Virus record (IMG/VR): IMGVR_UViG_3300033978_000224
Span: 1-21,182 of that record
Strand: one strand, 5' to 3'
Origin: a virus
DNA: 21,182 nucleotides
Shown: positions 1 through 6,700 of the stretch, in pieces
How positions within the stretch are numbered: position 1 is the stretch's first letter
Layout: the number at the start of each line of letters is the position of its first letter
Position numbers and translations under genes: made by a program
Notes under the pieces: model-generated
Database searches by the model: none
What the model saw: the letters and a program-made list of their open reading frames with translations, nothing else
What the model was told of the DNA's origin: nothing

Positions 1-123
1 GCCCTTCCTATTGAATCATCAGTAACAAATGCAATAGGCATGCGAATGGCTGCTGCACACATAGCAAGAGGCAAAAACAATTATATGACCAACATGTTTG
101 AAAACCAAAAAGATTTTGAGTAA
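1..123 (+). CDS. 3' end of an unrecognised gene (partial)
   Basis: An open frame enters from the left edge and ends at TAA 121-123, giving the last 40 residues of a protein. The stretch is part hydrophobic (AIGMRMAAAHIARG) and ends with a polar tail, NQKDFE. I do not recognise the family from this fragment. The next gene starts 3 nt after the stop, so this gene probably leads the same transcription unit. Confidence 0.6.
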   Translation, partial: ALPIESSVTNAIGMRMAAAHIARGKNNYMTNMFENQKDFE

Positions 124-126
124 CAG

Positions 127-483
127 GTGATATCACAAAGAGTAGAAAAAACTAAGATCGTTCCATTAAGATGGATTGGAAATCTGTGTGGTCAAATTTC
201 AAGCAATAGTTTAGTTAAAGCATTTAACCTACAAGATGATGAAAACTTTGGACCTCGTTTTAAGTTTCATACAAAAGTTTGGCACTATTTAAACAAACCT
301 TATGAAAAATGGGGCACATACTATATGGTAGACCTTTTGTCTTTTAAAGTAGACATGTCTGGTCCTGAGTGGGATGACTATGATGAAAATGGTATTGCGT
401 ATTGGGAAAAGTGGGAAGACGAAGGTGGTCCTGTGAATGACACAGAAGAAAGATTAAAGTATATGGAGGATAACGGAATATGA
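127..483 (+). CDS. phage hypothetical protein, acidic C-terminus
   Basis: 118 residues from a GTG start lying 3 nt after the previous stop; no good Shine-Dalgarno is visible, so initiation probably depends on coupling. The middle is rich in aromatic residues (FHTKVWHYLNKPYEKWGTYYM) while the last 40 residues are strongly acidic (EWDDYDENGIAYWEKWEDEGG). No signal peptide, membrane segment or catalytic motif is evident and I do not recognise the family. The stop overlaps the ATG of the next gene (ATGA at 480-483), which supports both as real members of one operon. Confidence 0.7.
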   Translation: MISQRVEKTKIVPLRWIGNLCGQISSNSLVKAFNLQDDENFGPRFKFHTKVWHYLNKPYEKWGTYYMVDLLSFKVDMSGPEWDDYDENGIAYWEKWEDEGGPVNDTEERLKYMEDNGI

Positions 484-584
484 GTAGAATGGTTGTATGT
501 TCTGTTTGCAAAAAAGAGTGGGAACTAAGATGGGGAATCATGGCCAATGAGTCTCTAGCAAGACATATGAAAGAGCATAATTGA
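480..584 (+). CDS. 34-residue C2H2-type zinc-finger microprotein
   Basis: A short frame starting at ATG 480 and ending TGA 582-584. It carries Cys7-x2-Cys10 and His29-x3-His33, a C-x2-C-x18-H-x3-H spacing like a single C2H2 zinc finger. Both ends are coupled: its ATG overlaps the upstream stop (ATGA) and its TGA overlaps the TTG start of the HAD gene (TTGA 581-584). The double overlap and the preserved metal ligands are the evidence that it is translated. Role unknown; a small nucleic-acid- or protein-binding finger is the natural guess. Confidence 0.65.
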   Translation: MSRMVVCSVCKKEWELRWGIMANESLARHMKEHN

Positions 585-1030
585 AGCCTACAGCACACAT
601 TTATGATGTAGATGGAACTCTTGCTAATGTAGATCCGTTCTTGCACTATGTTCGTAATGGCAATAAAGATTACGATGCCTTTCATTATTCTTCTATTGAT
701 GCCCTGCCAAATGTGGAAGTTGTTGAGATGCTAAATAATTCTGCTAGTGATGACCACTCTATAATAATTGTTACATCTAGAAAAGAAAAGTATCGTGGTA
801 TAACCTCTCTGTGGCTTGCAAGAAATAAGATAAAGTGTCATGCACTTTTTATGAGGGCAGACGATGATCACAGGCCAGATTACGAAACCAAAAGGGATAT
901 CCTTAATAGGATTACAGAACTTTGGGATGTTGTTCATGCGATAGATGACAACCCATATGTTATAAAATTGTGGCAGGATAATGGAATTCCTACTACAAAA
1001 ATAGGAGATTGGGACGGTGATCGTGGTTGA
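581..1030 (+). CDS. HAD-superfamily phosphatase (polynucleotide-kinase 3'-phosphatase-like)
   Basis: 149 residues from a TTG start that overlaps the upstream stop. HAD motif I is clear near the N-terminus (YDVDGTLANV; the two Asp of DVDGT are the nucleophile and the acid/base). Motif II is in IIIVTSRKEKYR, a Lys near ETKRDIL suits motif III, and HAIDDNP supplies the motif IV acidic pair. The order and spacing match the stand-alone HAD domains that phages carry, related to the phosphatase half of T4 Pnkp. A role in 3'-end repair or nucleotide dephosphorylation is inferred. Its TGA lies within the dyad and -35 of the next promoter. Confidence 0.8.
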   Translation: MKPTAHIYDVDGTLANVDPFLHYVRNGNKDYDAFHYSSIDALPNVEVVEMLNNSASDDHSIIIVTSRKEKYRGITSLWLARNKIKCHALFMRADDDHRPDYETKRDILNRITELWDVVHAIDDNPYVIKLWQDNGIPTTKIGDWDGDRG

Positions 1031-1055
1031 CTAGAACAGTCAACTATGATATGAT
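1026..1055 (+). promoter_or_regulatory. sigma70-type promoter overlapped by a 7-bp dyad
   Basis: TTGACT (1027-1032), 17-bp spacer, TATGAT (1050-1055) with TGA just before it (extended -10). A perfect inverted repeat GTTGACT (1026-1032) / AGTCAAC (1038-1044), 5 nt apart, covers the -35. Start of transcription 7 nt after the -10 would be the A of the ATG at 1062. The dyad could be an operator; there is no T-tract to make it a terminator. Confidence 0.7.
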
Positions 1056-1061
1056 TAGACT

Positions 1062-1223
1062 ATGAAAAAAAATAATAATAAGTTATCTCAACACAAAGCA
1101 AAGCGTTATGCAAAAAATAAGAAAAGACTAAAAGATAAGCCATACTTGTCAAAACATGAACGCAAACTAATTGCCAAAAGACAAGAAATTATTTCTTCTG
1201 GTCTAAGATCTATATCAAACTAA
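1062..1223 (+). CDS. 53-residue highly basic protein, leaderless
   Basis: ATG 1062 to TAA 1221-1223. About 20 of 53 residues are Lys or Arg (for example KNKKRLKDKPYLSKHERKL) with very few acidic residues, so it is strongly cationic and could bind nucleic acid or the ribosome; there is no diagnostic motif and I do not recognise the family. There is no Shine-Dalgarno; the ATG sits exactly 6 nt after a -10 box, so the mRNA is predicted to be leaderless. The tRNA genes begin 7 nt after the stop and may be co-transcribed. Confidence 0.65.
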   Translation: MKKNNNKLSQHKAKRYAKNKKRLKDKPYLSKHERKLIAKRQEIISSGLRSISN

Positions 1224-1230
1224 AATACGG

Positions 1231-1304
1231 GGAGCAGTAGCCAAGTTGGTTAAGGCCCCGAACTCATAATTCGGTTATCGTAGGTTCAAGTCCTACCTGC
1301 TCTA
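1231..1304 (+). tRNA. tRNA with anticodon CAT (elongator Met, or Ile2 after lysidine modification)
   Basis: Acceptor GGAGCAG (1231-1237) pairs with CTGCTCT (1297-1303) with a G-U at the first pair. Anticodon stem CCGAA/TTCGG (1258-1262/1270-1274) holds the loop CTCATAA, anticodon CAT at 1265-1267. T arm GTAGG-TTCAAGT-CCTAC at 1280-1296, discriminator A1304. The first pair is not the C-A mismatch of an initiator and the anticodon stem lacks three G-C pairs, so it is not tRNA-fMet. CCA is not encoded. Confidence 0.93.
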
Positions 1305-1308
1305 CTAT

Positions 1309-1381
1309 GTCTCCATGGTCTAGTGGCCTAGGACTCCACCCTTTCACGGTGGCAACACGGGTTCGAATCCCGTTGGAGATA
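1309..1381 (+). tRNA. tRNA-Glu (anticodon TTC)
   Basis: Acceptor GTCTCCA (1309-1315) pairs with TGGAGAT (1374-1380), again with a G-U first pair. Anticodon stem CCACC/GGTGG holds loop CTTTCAC, anticodon TTC. T arm ACGGG-TTCGAAT-CCCGT at 1357-1373, discriminator A1381; no encoded CCA. Only 4 nt separate it from the previous tRNA, so the two probably mature from one transcript. Confidence 0.94.
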
Positions 1382-1390
1382 CTAAAAGTA

Positions 1391-1399
1391 TGGTATTAT
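1391..1399 (+). promoter_or_regulatory. extended -10 promoter, leaderless start
   Basis: TGG-TATTAT at 1391-1399 with no convincing -35. The A of ATG 1406 is the seventh base after the hexamer, the expected transcription start. Confidence 0.6.
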
Positions 1400-1405
1400 A
1401 TATAA

Positions 1406-2119
1406 ATGGAAAAAATATATTTAGATAAAGGCGATGGCGTTTGGTTTATAGAAGATTTTTTAACTAAAGAAGAACTAAATATATTAAAAAAATATTGGGA
1501 TGCTCCAGGTGCCTGGTACAAAACTATGAGATCTCCATACAAAAACATATTAAACAGATGGCCAATGCATATACCAGAGTATGAGCCAGACGGGACACTT
1601 TCAATTCCCACTGAAAATAGCGTAAGAGTTCAAGAAGTTTGGGATATTTTTTCTAAAGAAGACGGCATTTGGAAAAGATTAGAATCTGTTCTCCCAGAAG
1701 GCTATGGACCCAATAGCGGAATTCAAACCTTTAAGTATTGCACTGATGAAGAAATAGAAAGAGATAGAGACGAAAGTATGTCTCTTGGTGATGCAGAAAT
1801 GCATGCTATTAGATCTAACCCAGAAGATGCTAAGGACATTGACTATGCGATGGATTGGCACTGGGAAGACACTGGTAAAAATAAAAACAGAACAGCCTCA
1901 CACTCTATTTATCTTAATGATGATTTTGAAGGTGGAGAGATAGAGTTTAAAAGTGGTCATGCTATCAAGCCAAAGGCTGGCATGCTAATAAATATACCAG
2001 TAGGAAAAGAGTTTGAGCATAGAGTTAAGAAAGTTTTAGGCCCTAATGATAGGCACACGCTATATGGCCAATGCTGGTCAACACCAGAAATTCCATTAAG
2101 CACAAAGGACGACTGCTGA
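1406..2119 (+). CDS. 2OG-Fe(II) oxygenase, paralogue 1 (HxE metal triad)
   Basis: 237 residues. The N-terminus (WFIEDFLTKEEL) and the C-terminal double-stranded beta-helix are typical of prolyl-4-hydroxylase-like phage oxygenases. Metal ligands are H152-W-E154 and distal H205; R216 (PNDRHTLYG) should bind the 2-oxoglutarate carboxylate. The usual HxD is HxE here, while the neighbouring paralogue keeps HxD; some family members such as clavaminate synthase also use Glu, so it may be active. Compared with paralogue 2 it has a longer acidic segment before the triad (about 112-148). Substrate unknown; hydroxylation of a protein or glycan is the family role. No Shine-Dalgarno: predicted leaderless mRNA. 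Confidence 0.85.
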   Translation: MEKIYLDKGDGVWFIEDFLTKEELNILKKYWDAPGAWYKTMRSPYKNILNRWPMHIPEYEPDGTLSIPTENSVRVQEVWDIFSKEDGIWKRLESVLPEGYGPNSGIQTFKYCTDEEIERDRDESMSLGDAEMHAIRSNPEDAKDIDYAMDWHWEDTGKNKNRTASHSIYLNDDFEGGEIEFKSGHAIKPKAGMLINIPVGKEFEHRVKKVLGPNDRHTLYGQCWSTPEIPLSTKDDC

Positions 2120-2142
2120 CAAAATGCTTAAAATAAAAACTA

Positions 2143-2151
2143 TGGTATCAT
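2143..2151 (+). promoter_or_regulatory. extended -10 promoter, leaderless start
   Basis: TGG-TATCAT at 2143-2151, then 6 nt and ATG 2158. No -35 at 16-18 nt upstream. Nearly the same layout as the promoter of the upstream paralogue, so gene and promoter were probably duplicated together. Confidence 0.55.
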
Positions 2152-2157
2152 ATTGTT

Positions 2158-2841
2158 ATGAATAAAATATATTTGGACGAGGCCAAAAAAATTTGGGTTA
2201 TTGAAGATTTTTTAACAACAGAAGAGTTGGCATGGTTTAAAGTACAAACCGATGACCCAAATGGATGGTACCCAACAATGAGGTCTCCATACAAAAATAT
2301 ATTAAACAAATTTTTAGACATAGTTCCTTCTTATCATGATGATGGAAATATAAAATTTCCTGATAAGGACTCAGTAGTAGTCAGCCTTCCACTTTTTTCT
2401 GATCCAGGGGGGATTTGGGATAGGCTTGATTCTGTTTTACCTCCAGGATATAAAAGACATGCAACACTACAAACATTTAAATATTTAACAGAGGAAGAAA
2501 TTCAAGAACGCTTAGATTTAGAATGGTTTACAGAATCAAAAGTTGATACAACAAATATAGACTTTGCGATGTATTGGCATCAGGATCCTGGTGCTGAAGC
2601 AAACATTCAGGGTTCATTTAGCCTATACCTTAACGACGACTTTGATGGTGGAGAGTTAGAGTTTGGAAACCTTCCAATAACAATTAAGCCAAAGGCTGGC
2701 ATGCTTGCTCATATTGCAGACGGAGACCTATACAAACACAGAGTAAAAAGAGTTTTAGGTCCTAACTCAAGACACACACTTTACGGAAACTCGTTTATAG
2801 ATGTTGAAAAGGCACCAGTTAGCACCGCAGAAGACTGCTAA
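2158..2841 (+). CDS. 2OG-Fe(II) oxygenase, paralogue 2 (HxD metal triad)
   Basis: 227 residues, clearly a tandem duplicate of the upstream gene: the segment TMRSPYKNILN is identical, and both share SLYLNDDF/SIYLNDDF, IKPKAGML and RHTLYG and end in ST-x2-DC. Metal ligands H141-x-D143 and H194, with R205 for 2-oxoglutarate, so the classical triad is complete. Same predicted role as paralogue 1, with substrate unknown. The conserved C-terminal cysteine in both copies is unusual and may be functional. Predicted leaderless mRNA; no Shine-Dalgarno. Confidence 0.88.
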   Translation: MNKIYLDEAKKIWVIEDFLTTEELAWFKVQTDDPNGWYPTMRSPYKNILNKFLDIVPSYHDDGNIKFPDKDSVVVSLPLFSDPGGIWDRLDSVLPPGYKRHATLQTFKYLTEEEIQERLDLEWFTESKVDTTNIDFAMYWHQDPGAEANIQGSFSLYLNDDFDGGELEFGNLPITIKPKAGMLAHIADGDLYKHRVKRVLGPNSRHTLYGNSFIDVEKAPVSTAEDC

Positions 2842-2847
2842 AATGGG

Positions 2848-2877
2848 TGTTATAATATTATCATAACCTTTAGGAGG
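2848..2877 (+). promoter_or_regulatory. extended -10 promoter and strong Shine-Dalgarno
   Basis: TGT-TATAAT at 2848-2856, predicted start near 2863, then AGGAGG at 2872-2877, 6 nt before ATG 2884. Unlike the two genes upstream, this one has a leader. Its leader (ACCTTTAGGAG) resembles that of the next peroxidase gene (ACCTTAAAGGAG). Confidence 0.65.
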
Positions 2878-2883
2878 TCTTAA

Positions 2884-3693
2884 ATGAAATCAATATATGA
2901 CATAGAATTACCATCTGCAGAAAAAGAACCACACTTTTTGCAGCAATTCAAGGGCAAGGCAGTGCTATTAATCAATACGACTGTTGGTTGTGGTAACGCT
3001 GGACAAATGGAGTCTATTGAATGGATTCAAGAAGACCTGGCTGGAGAAGACTTTACCGTTGTAGCAATTCCTACTAATGATTTTTGTGGACCAAGCATTA
3101 CAAAAGGAAAGTGGTCACAAGGCATTACTTGTGGTATGGATTCTAAGTTATACGGAGAAGATGTTTATGGTGTTACATTCCCATTCTCAGAAATGATCAC
3201 ATCTAATCCCGCAGATATTCCATTAGAAGCACCATGGCTTGGCAAAGGTCCAGGACTTAACGGAAATGGTCAACCATTTGGAGAAAGACACGAACTTTAT
3301 TTAGAAGTTTCAAGACAAGTTTTAGCAATTATGGAAAAGAAAAAAGAACTTGGTATTGTTGAAAAAACAGATTACGAATCACGCTACTTAAACGAACATG
3401 ATGGTGGAGTTATGATGAATGCTAACTTTGAAAAATATTTAATTGACAAAGATGGTTATGTAGTTAAGCATTATCCTGCTACAACATTAAACTGGGATGT
3501 AGAGCGCACACTAAAAGAAGACCTTATTGCAAAGGGACAAGATCCTAAAATGGGTCCTGATAGATCTGAGTACATATTCAACGAAGAAAACGCAGTTATT
3601 CGTGATCATATCGAAAGATTGATGGCTGGAGAAAAATCAATTGTAAACCCAGCATATGTTCATTCTGTTGATCAAGAACTAATTGCTGTTTAA
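2884..3693 (+). CDS. divergent, enlarged glutathione-peroxidase-like protein
   Basis: 269 residues with a thioredoxin-fold GPx core. FKGKAVLLINTTVGCG aligns with the GPx active-site strand and places the peroxidatic residue at Cys36; VVAIPTNDFCG aligns with the GFPCNQFG strand. The tetrad is eroded: no Gln follows the NDFCG loop and the WNF motif near the C-terminal strand is NANF, so the Trp is gone. An insertion of about 50 residues (IPLEAPWLGKGPGLNGNGQ and beyond) and a C-terminal extension of about 60 residues make it far longer than the usual 160. It may be a thiol oxidoreductase rather than a true peroxidase. Adjacent to a normal GPx, so duplication followed by divergence is likely. Confidence 0.75.
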   Translation: MKSIYDIELPSAEKEPHFLQQFKGKAVLLINTTVGCGNAGQMESIEWIQEDLAGEDFTVVAIPTNDFCGPSITKGKWSQGITCGMDSKLYGEDVYGVTFPFSEMITSNPADIPLEAPWLGKGPGLNGNGQPFGERHELYLEVSRQVLAIMEKKKELGIVEKTDYESRYLNEHDGGVMMNANFEKYLIDKDGYVVKHYPATTLNWDVERTLKEDLIAKGQDPKMGPDRSEYIFNEENAVIRDHIERLMAGEKSIVNPAYVHSVDQELIAV

Positions 3694-3710
3694 TATATTA
3701 AAATATAATA

Positions 3711-3755
3711 TTTCTCCTTTATGGTATAATTAAACTATAGACCTTAAAGGAGAAA
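3711..3755 (+). promoter_or_regulatory. promoter inside an inverted repeat that covers the Shine-Dalgarno
   Basis: TTTCTCCTTT (3711-3720) is the perfect complement of AAAGGAGAAA (3746-3755), which contains the Shine-Dalgarno AAGGAG of the gene at 3761. Between them is the extended -10 TGG-TATAAT (3722-3730) with a start near 3737. Transcripts from this promoter lack the left arm and have an open ribosome site. Read-through transcripts from the upstream gene contain both arms and should hide it. Confidence 0.6.
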
Positions 3756-3760
3756 TTTTT

Positions 3761-4186
3761 ATGAGCATATATGATTTATCACTTACTGATAACTTTGGAA
3801 ATGAAATAAAACTAAATAATTTTAAAGGAAAAAATATATTAATAGTAAATACCGCAAGCCATTGTGGCTATACTACACAGTATGCGGATTTGCAAAAAAT
3901 ACAAAATGAAAATACAGTTGTAATTGGGTTTCCATGTAATCAATTTGGCAATCAAGAGCCAGGTACAGATCAAGAAATTAAAGATTTCTGTACAACAAAT
4001 TATGGTGTAACCTTTACAATTTCTAAAAAGGTAGATGTAAATGGACCAAATGCCCATCCAATATATAAGTACTGCAAAGAAGTTACTGGTAGAGCAGACA
4101 TTGGCTGGAATTTTGAAAAATTTTTAATATCTACAGATGGATCTATTACCCATTATCCTAGTTCTTATCAGGTATCAGAATTGTAA
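3761..4186 (+). CDS. glutathione-peroxidase family thiol peroxidase
   Basis: 141 residues, a compact GPx of the Cys, probably thioredoxin-dependent type. Peroxidatic Cys35 is in NTASHCGYT, Gln65 in GNQEPG and Trp116-Asn117 in GWNFEKF, completing the C-Q-W-N tetrad. Cys77 in IKDFCTTNYG sits where the resolving Cys of 2-Cys GPx enzymes lies. It would reduce hydrogen peroxide or lipid hydroperoxides in the cytoplasm. The C-terminus stops about 15-20 residues earlier than in most bacterial homologues (ends YPSSYQVSEL) but all catalytic residues are present. Start fixed by AAGGAG 8 nt upstream. Confidence 0.92.
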   Translation: MSIYDLSLTDNFGNEIKLNNFKGKNILIVNTASHCGYTTQYADLQKIQNENTVVIGFPCNQFGNQEPGTDQEIKDFCTTNYGVTFTISKKVDVNGPNAHPIYKYCKEVTGRADIGWNFEKFLISTDGSITHYPSSYQVSEL

Positions 4187-4196
4187 AATAAAAAAA

Positions 4197-5180
4197 ATGG
4201 ATCCCATACTTATAGAAGATGAACTTTTAAAAAATTATTTAGAAACTTGCTTATTTGATAGAACCTTGTCACAATTATCTACAGTTGCAGAAATTGATCG
4301 TGGTGCAGGACAGACAAATCCGATTGATACTGTAGATGTGGTATATTATGATATAAATAATCATGGGTATAGGTCGGATCAGTTTGACAAAGATAACGAA
4401 GTTTTAGTATTAGGATGCTCTCAAACATTTGGAACTGGAATTCCAAATAATTTCACATGGCCTGATCTTGTTTGCAAATATTTAAATAAAAAATATTCTA
4501 GATTGGCAATTATGGGTGATAGCGCTGGGGGGCAGGTATATAAAGCATTTAAATATTTTGAAGAAATAGGAAATCCTAAAATAATTCTAGCACTACTTCC
4601 TTTGTATAGGATGGAATATGTTTTAACTCCAGGAAAATTTGAATTTAGTACAGGAAATTCTTTAGAAACCAAAAAAGATGAAGCGCCTCGCATATCTGTA
4701 TCATATTTTTATGAACCTGGTTTATTAAAATTTTCTAAAGCGCCACACGATCCGTCTCGTGTAATTCCTAAAAATTTTGTTTTGTTTTATAATTTTATGT
4801 TTGTAAAATTTTTAGAACAATATTGCGAGTCTAATAATATAAAACTAATTTGGAGTTTTTATGAAGACGATGAGGGTATTAACTCTCATATAAAACAAAA
4901 CTCAAAAAATGTATTAAAAAATTATATAAATACATCAAATGTATTGGGAGAATTTCAATATTTAAACAATGTATTTAGTAAAAACAAATATAGTTCTGAA
5001 ACTAATCTTTTAATGGAGAATAAACACAAAGAATGTCATAAAGATTTTAAAGATAATGTTCTCTATAACTGGGCTGCGGATTATGATGGCAAAAAAAAAT
5101 TGGGACATTGGGGCATTCATGTACATCAGCACATAGCAGAAAAATTTGTTGAAAGGTATGAACAAATAAAAAATGATTAA
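4197..5180 (+). CDS. SGNH/GDSL-like hydrolase
   Basis: 327 residues from ATG 4197; a longer in-frame start at 4137 would lie inside the peroxidase gene and is less likely. Block I is VLVLGCSQTFGTGI, where GDS is GCS with the Ser kept, as in other phage SGNH-like proteins. MGDSAGG further on and the C-terminal HWGIHVHQH (the DxxH region) fit the remaining SGNH blocks. Likely an esterase or acetylhydrolase acting on a glycan or other cell-surface acyl group; the substrate cannot be read from the sequence. It lies between redox enzymes and a carbamoyltransferase, suggesting a shared modification pathway (inference). Base composition is notably AT-rich. Confidence 0.72.
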   Translation: MDPILIEDELLKNYLETCLFDRTLSQLSTVAEIDRGAGQTNPIDTVDVVYYDINNHGYRSDQFDKDNEVLVLGCSQTFGTGIPNNFTWPDLVCKYLNKKYSRLAIMGDSAGGQVYKAFKYFEEIGNPKIILALLPLYRMEYVLTPGKFEFSTGNSLETKKDEAPRISVSYFYEPGLLKFSKAPHDPSRVIPKNFVLFYNFMFVKFLEQYCESNNIKLIWSFYEDDEGINSHIKQNSKNVLKNYINTSNVLGEFQYLNNVFSKNKYSSETNLLMENKHKECHKDFKDNVLYNWAADYDGKKKLGHWGIHVHQHIAEKFVERYEQIKND

Positions 5181-5259
5181 TGAAATTAAATGGATGTATT
5201 ATAAAATAGTTCTATTTTTTAAAAATAGAAAAAGAAAAAAGAAAAACTTTATTTACTAA
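5173..5259 (+). CDS. 28-residue basic/hydrophobic micro-ORF, coupled on both sides
   Basis: ATG 5173 lies inside the last codons of the SGNH gene (8-nt overlap) and the TAA 5257-5259 overlaps the ATG of the carbamoyltransferase (TAATG). The peptide has a short aromatic/hydrophobic part (WMYYKIVLFF) followed by a Lys/Arg cluster, which could associate with membrane. It may simply be a coupling ORF that delivers ribosomes to the next start, which has no Shine-Dalgarno of its own. Short length and AT-rich sequence keep confidence moderate. Confidence 0.42.
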   Translation: MINEIKWMYYKIVLFFKNRKRKKKNFIY

Positions 5260-6683
5260 TGATAATATTGGGAATAAATGAAACTTCTCACGACGCATCT
5301 GTGTCATTAATTGAAGATGGAGAGATACTTTTTGCAGGGCATGCTGAAAGATATAGCAAGCAAAAAAATGACTGGTATGTGAATGATAGTTTAATAAAAG
5401 ATGCCTTACAATATGGTAGACCAGATCACATTGCCTACTATGAAAAGCCATTCCTAAAGGCCTCCAGGCTGGCTTTAAGGGGTGGATCTGGGGAATGGAA
5501 GCCAAGGTTTAGCATAGATAGTATTCCAAGAAAATCTTTTAGCCACCACTATTCCCATGCAGCAGCAGGCTACTATACAAGCGCCTTTAGTAGTGCTGCA
5601 ATCGTAGTGCTTGATGCAATTGGTGAATACAACACATCTACAATATGGGTTGGTGAAGGAGATAAGATTAAACTAAAGTATAAGCAAAACTATCCTGTTA
5701 GTTTTGGATTATTTTATTCTGCATTTACAAAGTTGATTGGGCTAATGCCAAATCAAGAAGAATATATTATGATGGGCATGGCTGCTTATGGAAATTGGAA
5801 AAGATATTATAAAGAAGTAGATGAGTATTTTCCAAAATATGATCAACAAAAATATAACTTTCATAAAGGAATTAATGACTGGTGCATGACTATTACAGAA
5901 CAAGATAGGTTTGATATTGCTGCAGCGGTACAAGTAGTATATCAACAAAGACTTAATGACTTTATGCATATGGCATACTCTATTACTGGTAAAAAGAATT
6001 TGGTATTTATGGGTGGTTGTGCCCTTAACTCTTCAGCAAATACATTGCTGTGGAATATTTTTGATATGATTTGGATCATGCCAAACCCAGGAGATGCTGG
6101 TAGTTCTTTGGGTGCAGCAGCAGCCCTATACGGAAAGCACCTTGAATGGAAGACTCCTTATCTTGGCTATAATCTTGGAGGCAAGTATCCTGTTCAGCAA
6201 ATTGTGGACGGTATATTAAAAGATGGAATCGTAGCAGTAGCAACAGGTAGAGCCGAGTACGGTCCACGAGCACTGGGAAATAGAAGCATACTTGCAGATC
6301 CAAGAGATCCAAACATTAAAGATAAAGTCAATCTAATTAAACAAAGAGAGTTGTTTCGTCCATTTGCTCCAGTAGTTATGGAAGAGTGTGCATCTAAATG
6401 GTTTGATATGGACTTTGCAAGCCCTTATATGCAATATACCGTCAAGTGTCTACAACCAGAAAAGATCCCATCTGTAGTTCATGCAGATGGAACTTCAAGG
6501 GTTCAGACTGTAAATAAAGATCAACACCGTGGCCTATGGAGAGCAATCAATAAATTTTACCTTGAAACTGGTGTTCCCGTCCTTTTAAACACAAGTCTTA
6601 ACATTAAGGGACAGCCATTGCTAAATGACGAGGCTGATATTGTTAAATGGGAAAAAGAATACAACTTCACAATCTGTAGGTAG
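5259..6683 (+). CDS. carbamoyltransferase, NodU/CmcH/TobZ family
   Basis: 474 residues with both family domains. The N-terminal Kae1-like part has GINETSHDASVSL (His11), the His cluster FSHHYSHAAAGYY (H96, H97, H100) and VLDAIGE (Asp119) for metal and nucleotide binding. The C-terminal YrdC-like part has EYGPRALGNRSILADPR (334-350) and RPFAPVV (368-374) for carbamoyl-phosphate and carbamoyladenylate chemistry. These enzymes place a carbamoyl group on a hydroxyl of a sugar or secondary metabolite. The protein is shorter than TobZ (about 570) and ends soon after the NTSLNIKGQP motif, so it is a compact form. Phage relatives could modify a nucleotide, glycan or DNA-linked group. Start coupled to the micro-ORF stop. 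Confidence 0.9.
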   Translation: MIILGINETSHDASVSLIEDGEILFAGHAERYSKQKNDWYVNDSLIKDALQYGRPDHIAYYEKPFLKASRLALRGGSGEWKPRFSIDSIPRKSFSHHYSHAAAGYYTSAFSSAAIVVLDAIGEYNTSTIWVGEGDKIKLKYKQNYPVSFGLFYSAFTKLIGLMPNQEEYIMMGMAAYGNWKRYYKEVDEYFPKYDQQKYNFHKGINDWCMTITEQDRFDIAAAVQVVYQQRLNDFMHMAYSITGKKNLVFMGGCALNSSANTLLWNIFDMIWIMPNPGDAGSSLGAAAALYGKHLEWKTPYLGYNLGGKYPVQQIVDGILKDGIVAVATGRAEYGPRALGNRSILADPRDPNIKDKVNLIKQRELFRPFAPVVMEECASKWFDMDFASPYMQYTVKCLQPEKIPSVVHADGTSRVQTVNKDQHRGLWRAINKFYLETGVPVLLNTSLNIKGQPLLNDEADIVKWEKEYNFTICR

Positions 6684-6685
6684 GG

Positions 6686-6694
6686 TGATATAAT
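6686..6694 (+). promoter_or_regulatory. extended -10 promoter for a putative small RNA
   Basis: TGA-TATAAT at 6686-6694, 3 nt after the carbamoyltransferase stop. The predicted start, 6701, is one base before a 10-bp stem and there is no ORF at that point. Confidence 0.6.
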
Positions 6695-6700
6695 AGTATC

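Noticed and set aside
4137-4196. Upstream extension of the SGNH hydrolase gene
   Set aside because: It would overlap 50 nt of the GPx gene, adds an unconserved hydrophobic stretch and has no ribosome site; ATG 4197 fits better.
5210-5230. A/T palindrome TTCTATTTTT-T-AAAAATAGAA
   Set aside because: Pure A-T, no room for a loop and no T-tract after it; it is inside the 28-codon micro-ORF and is expected at times in such AT-rich sequence.
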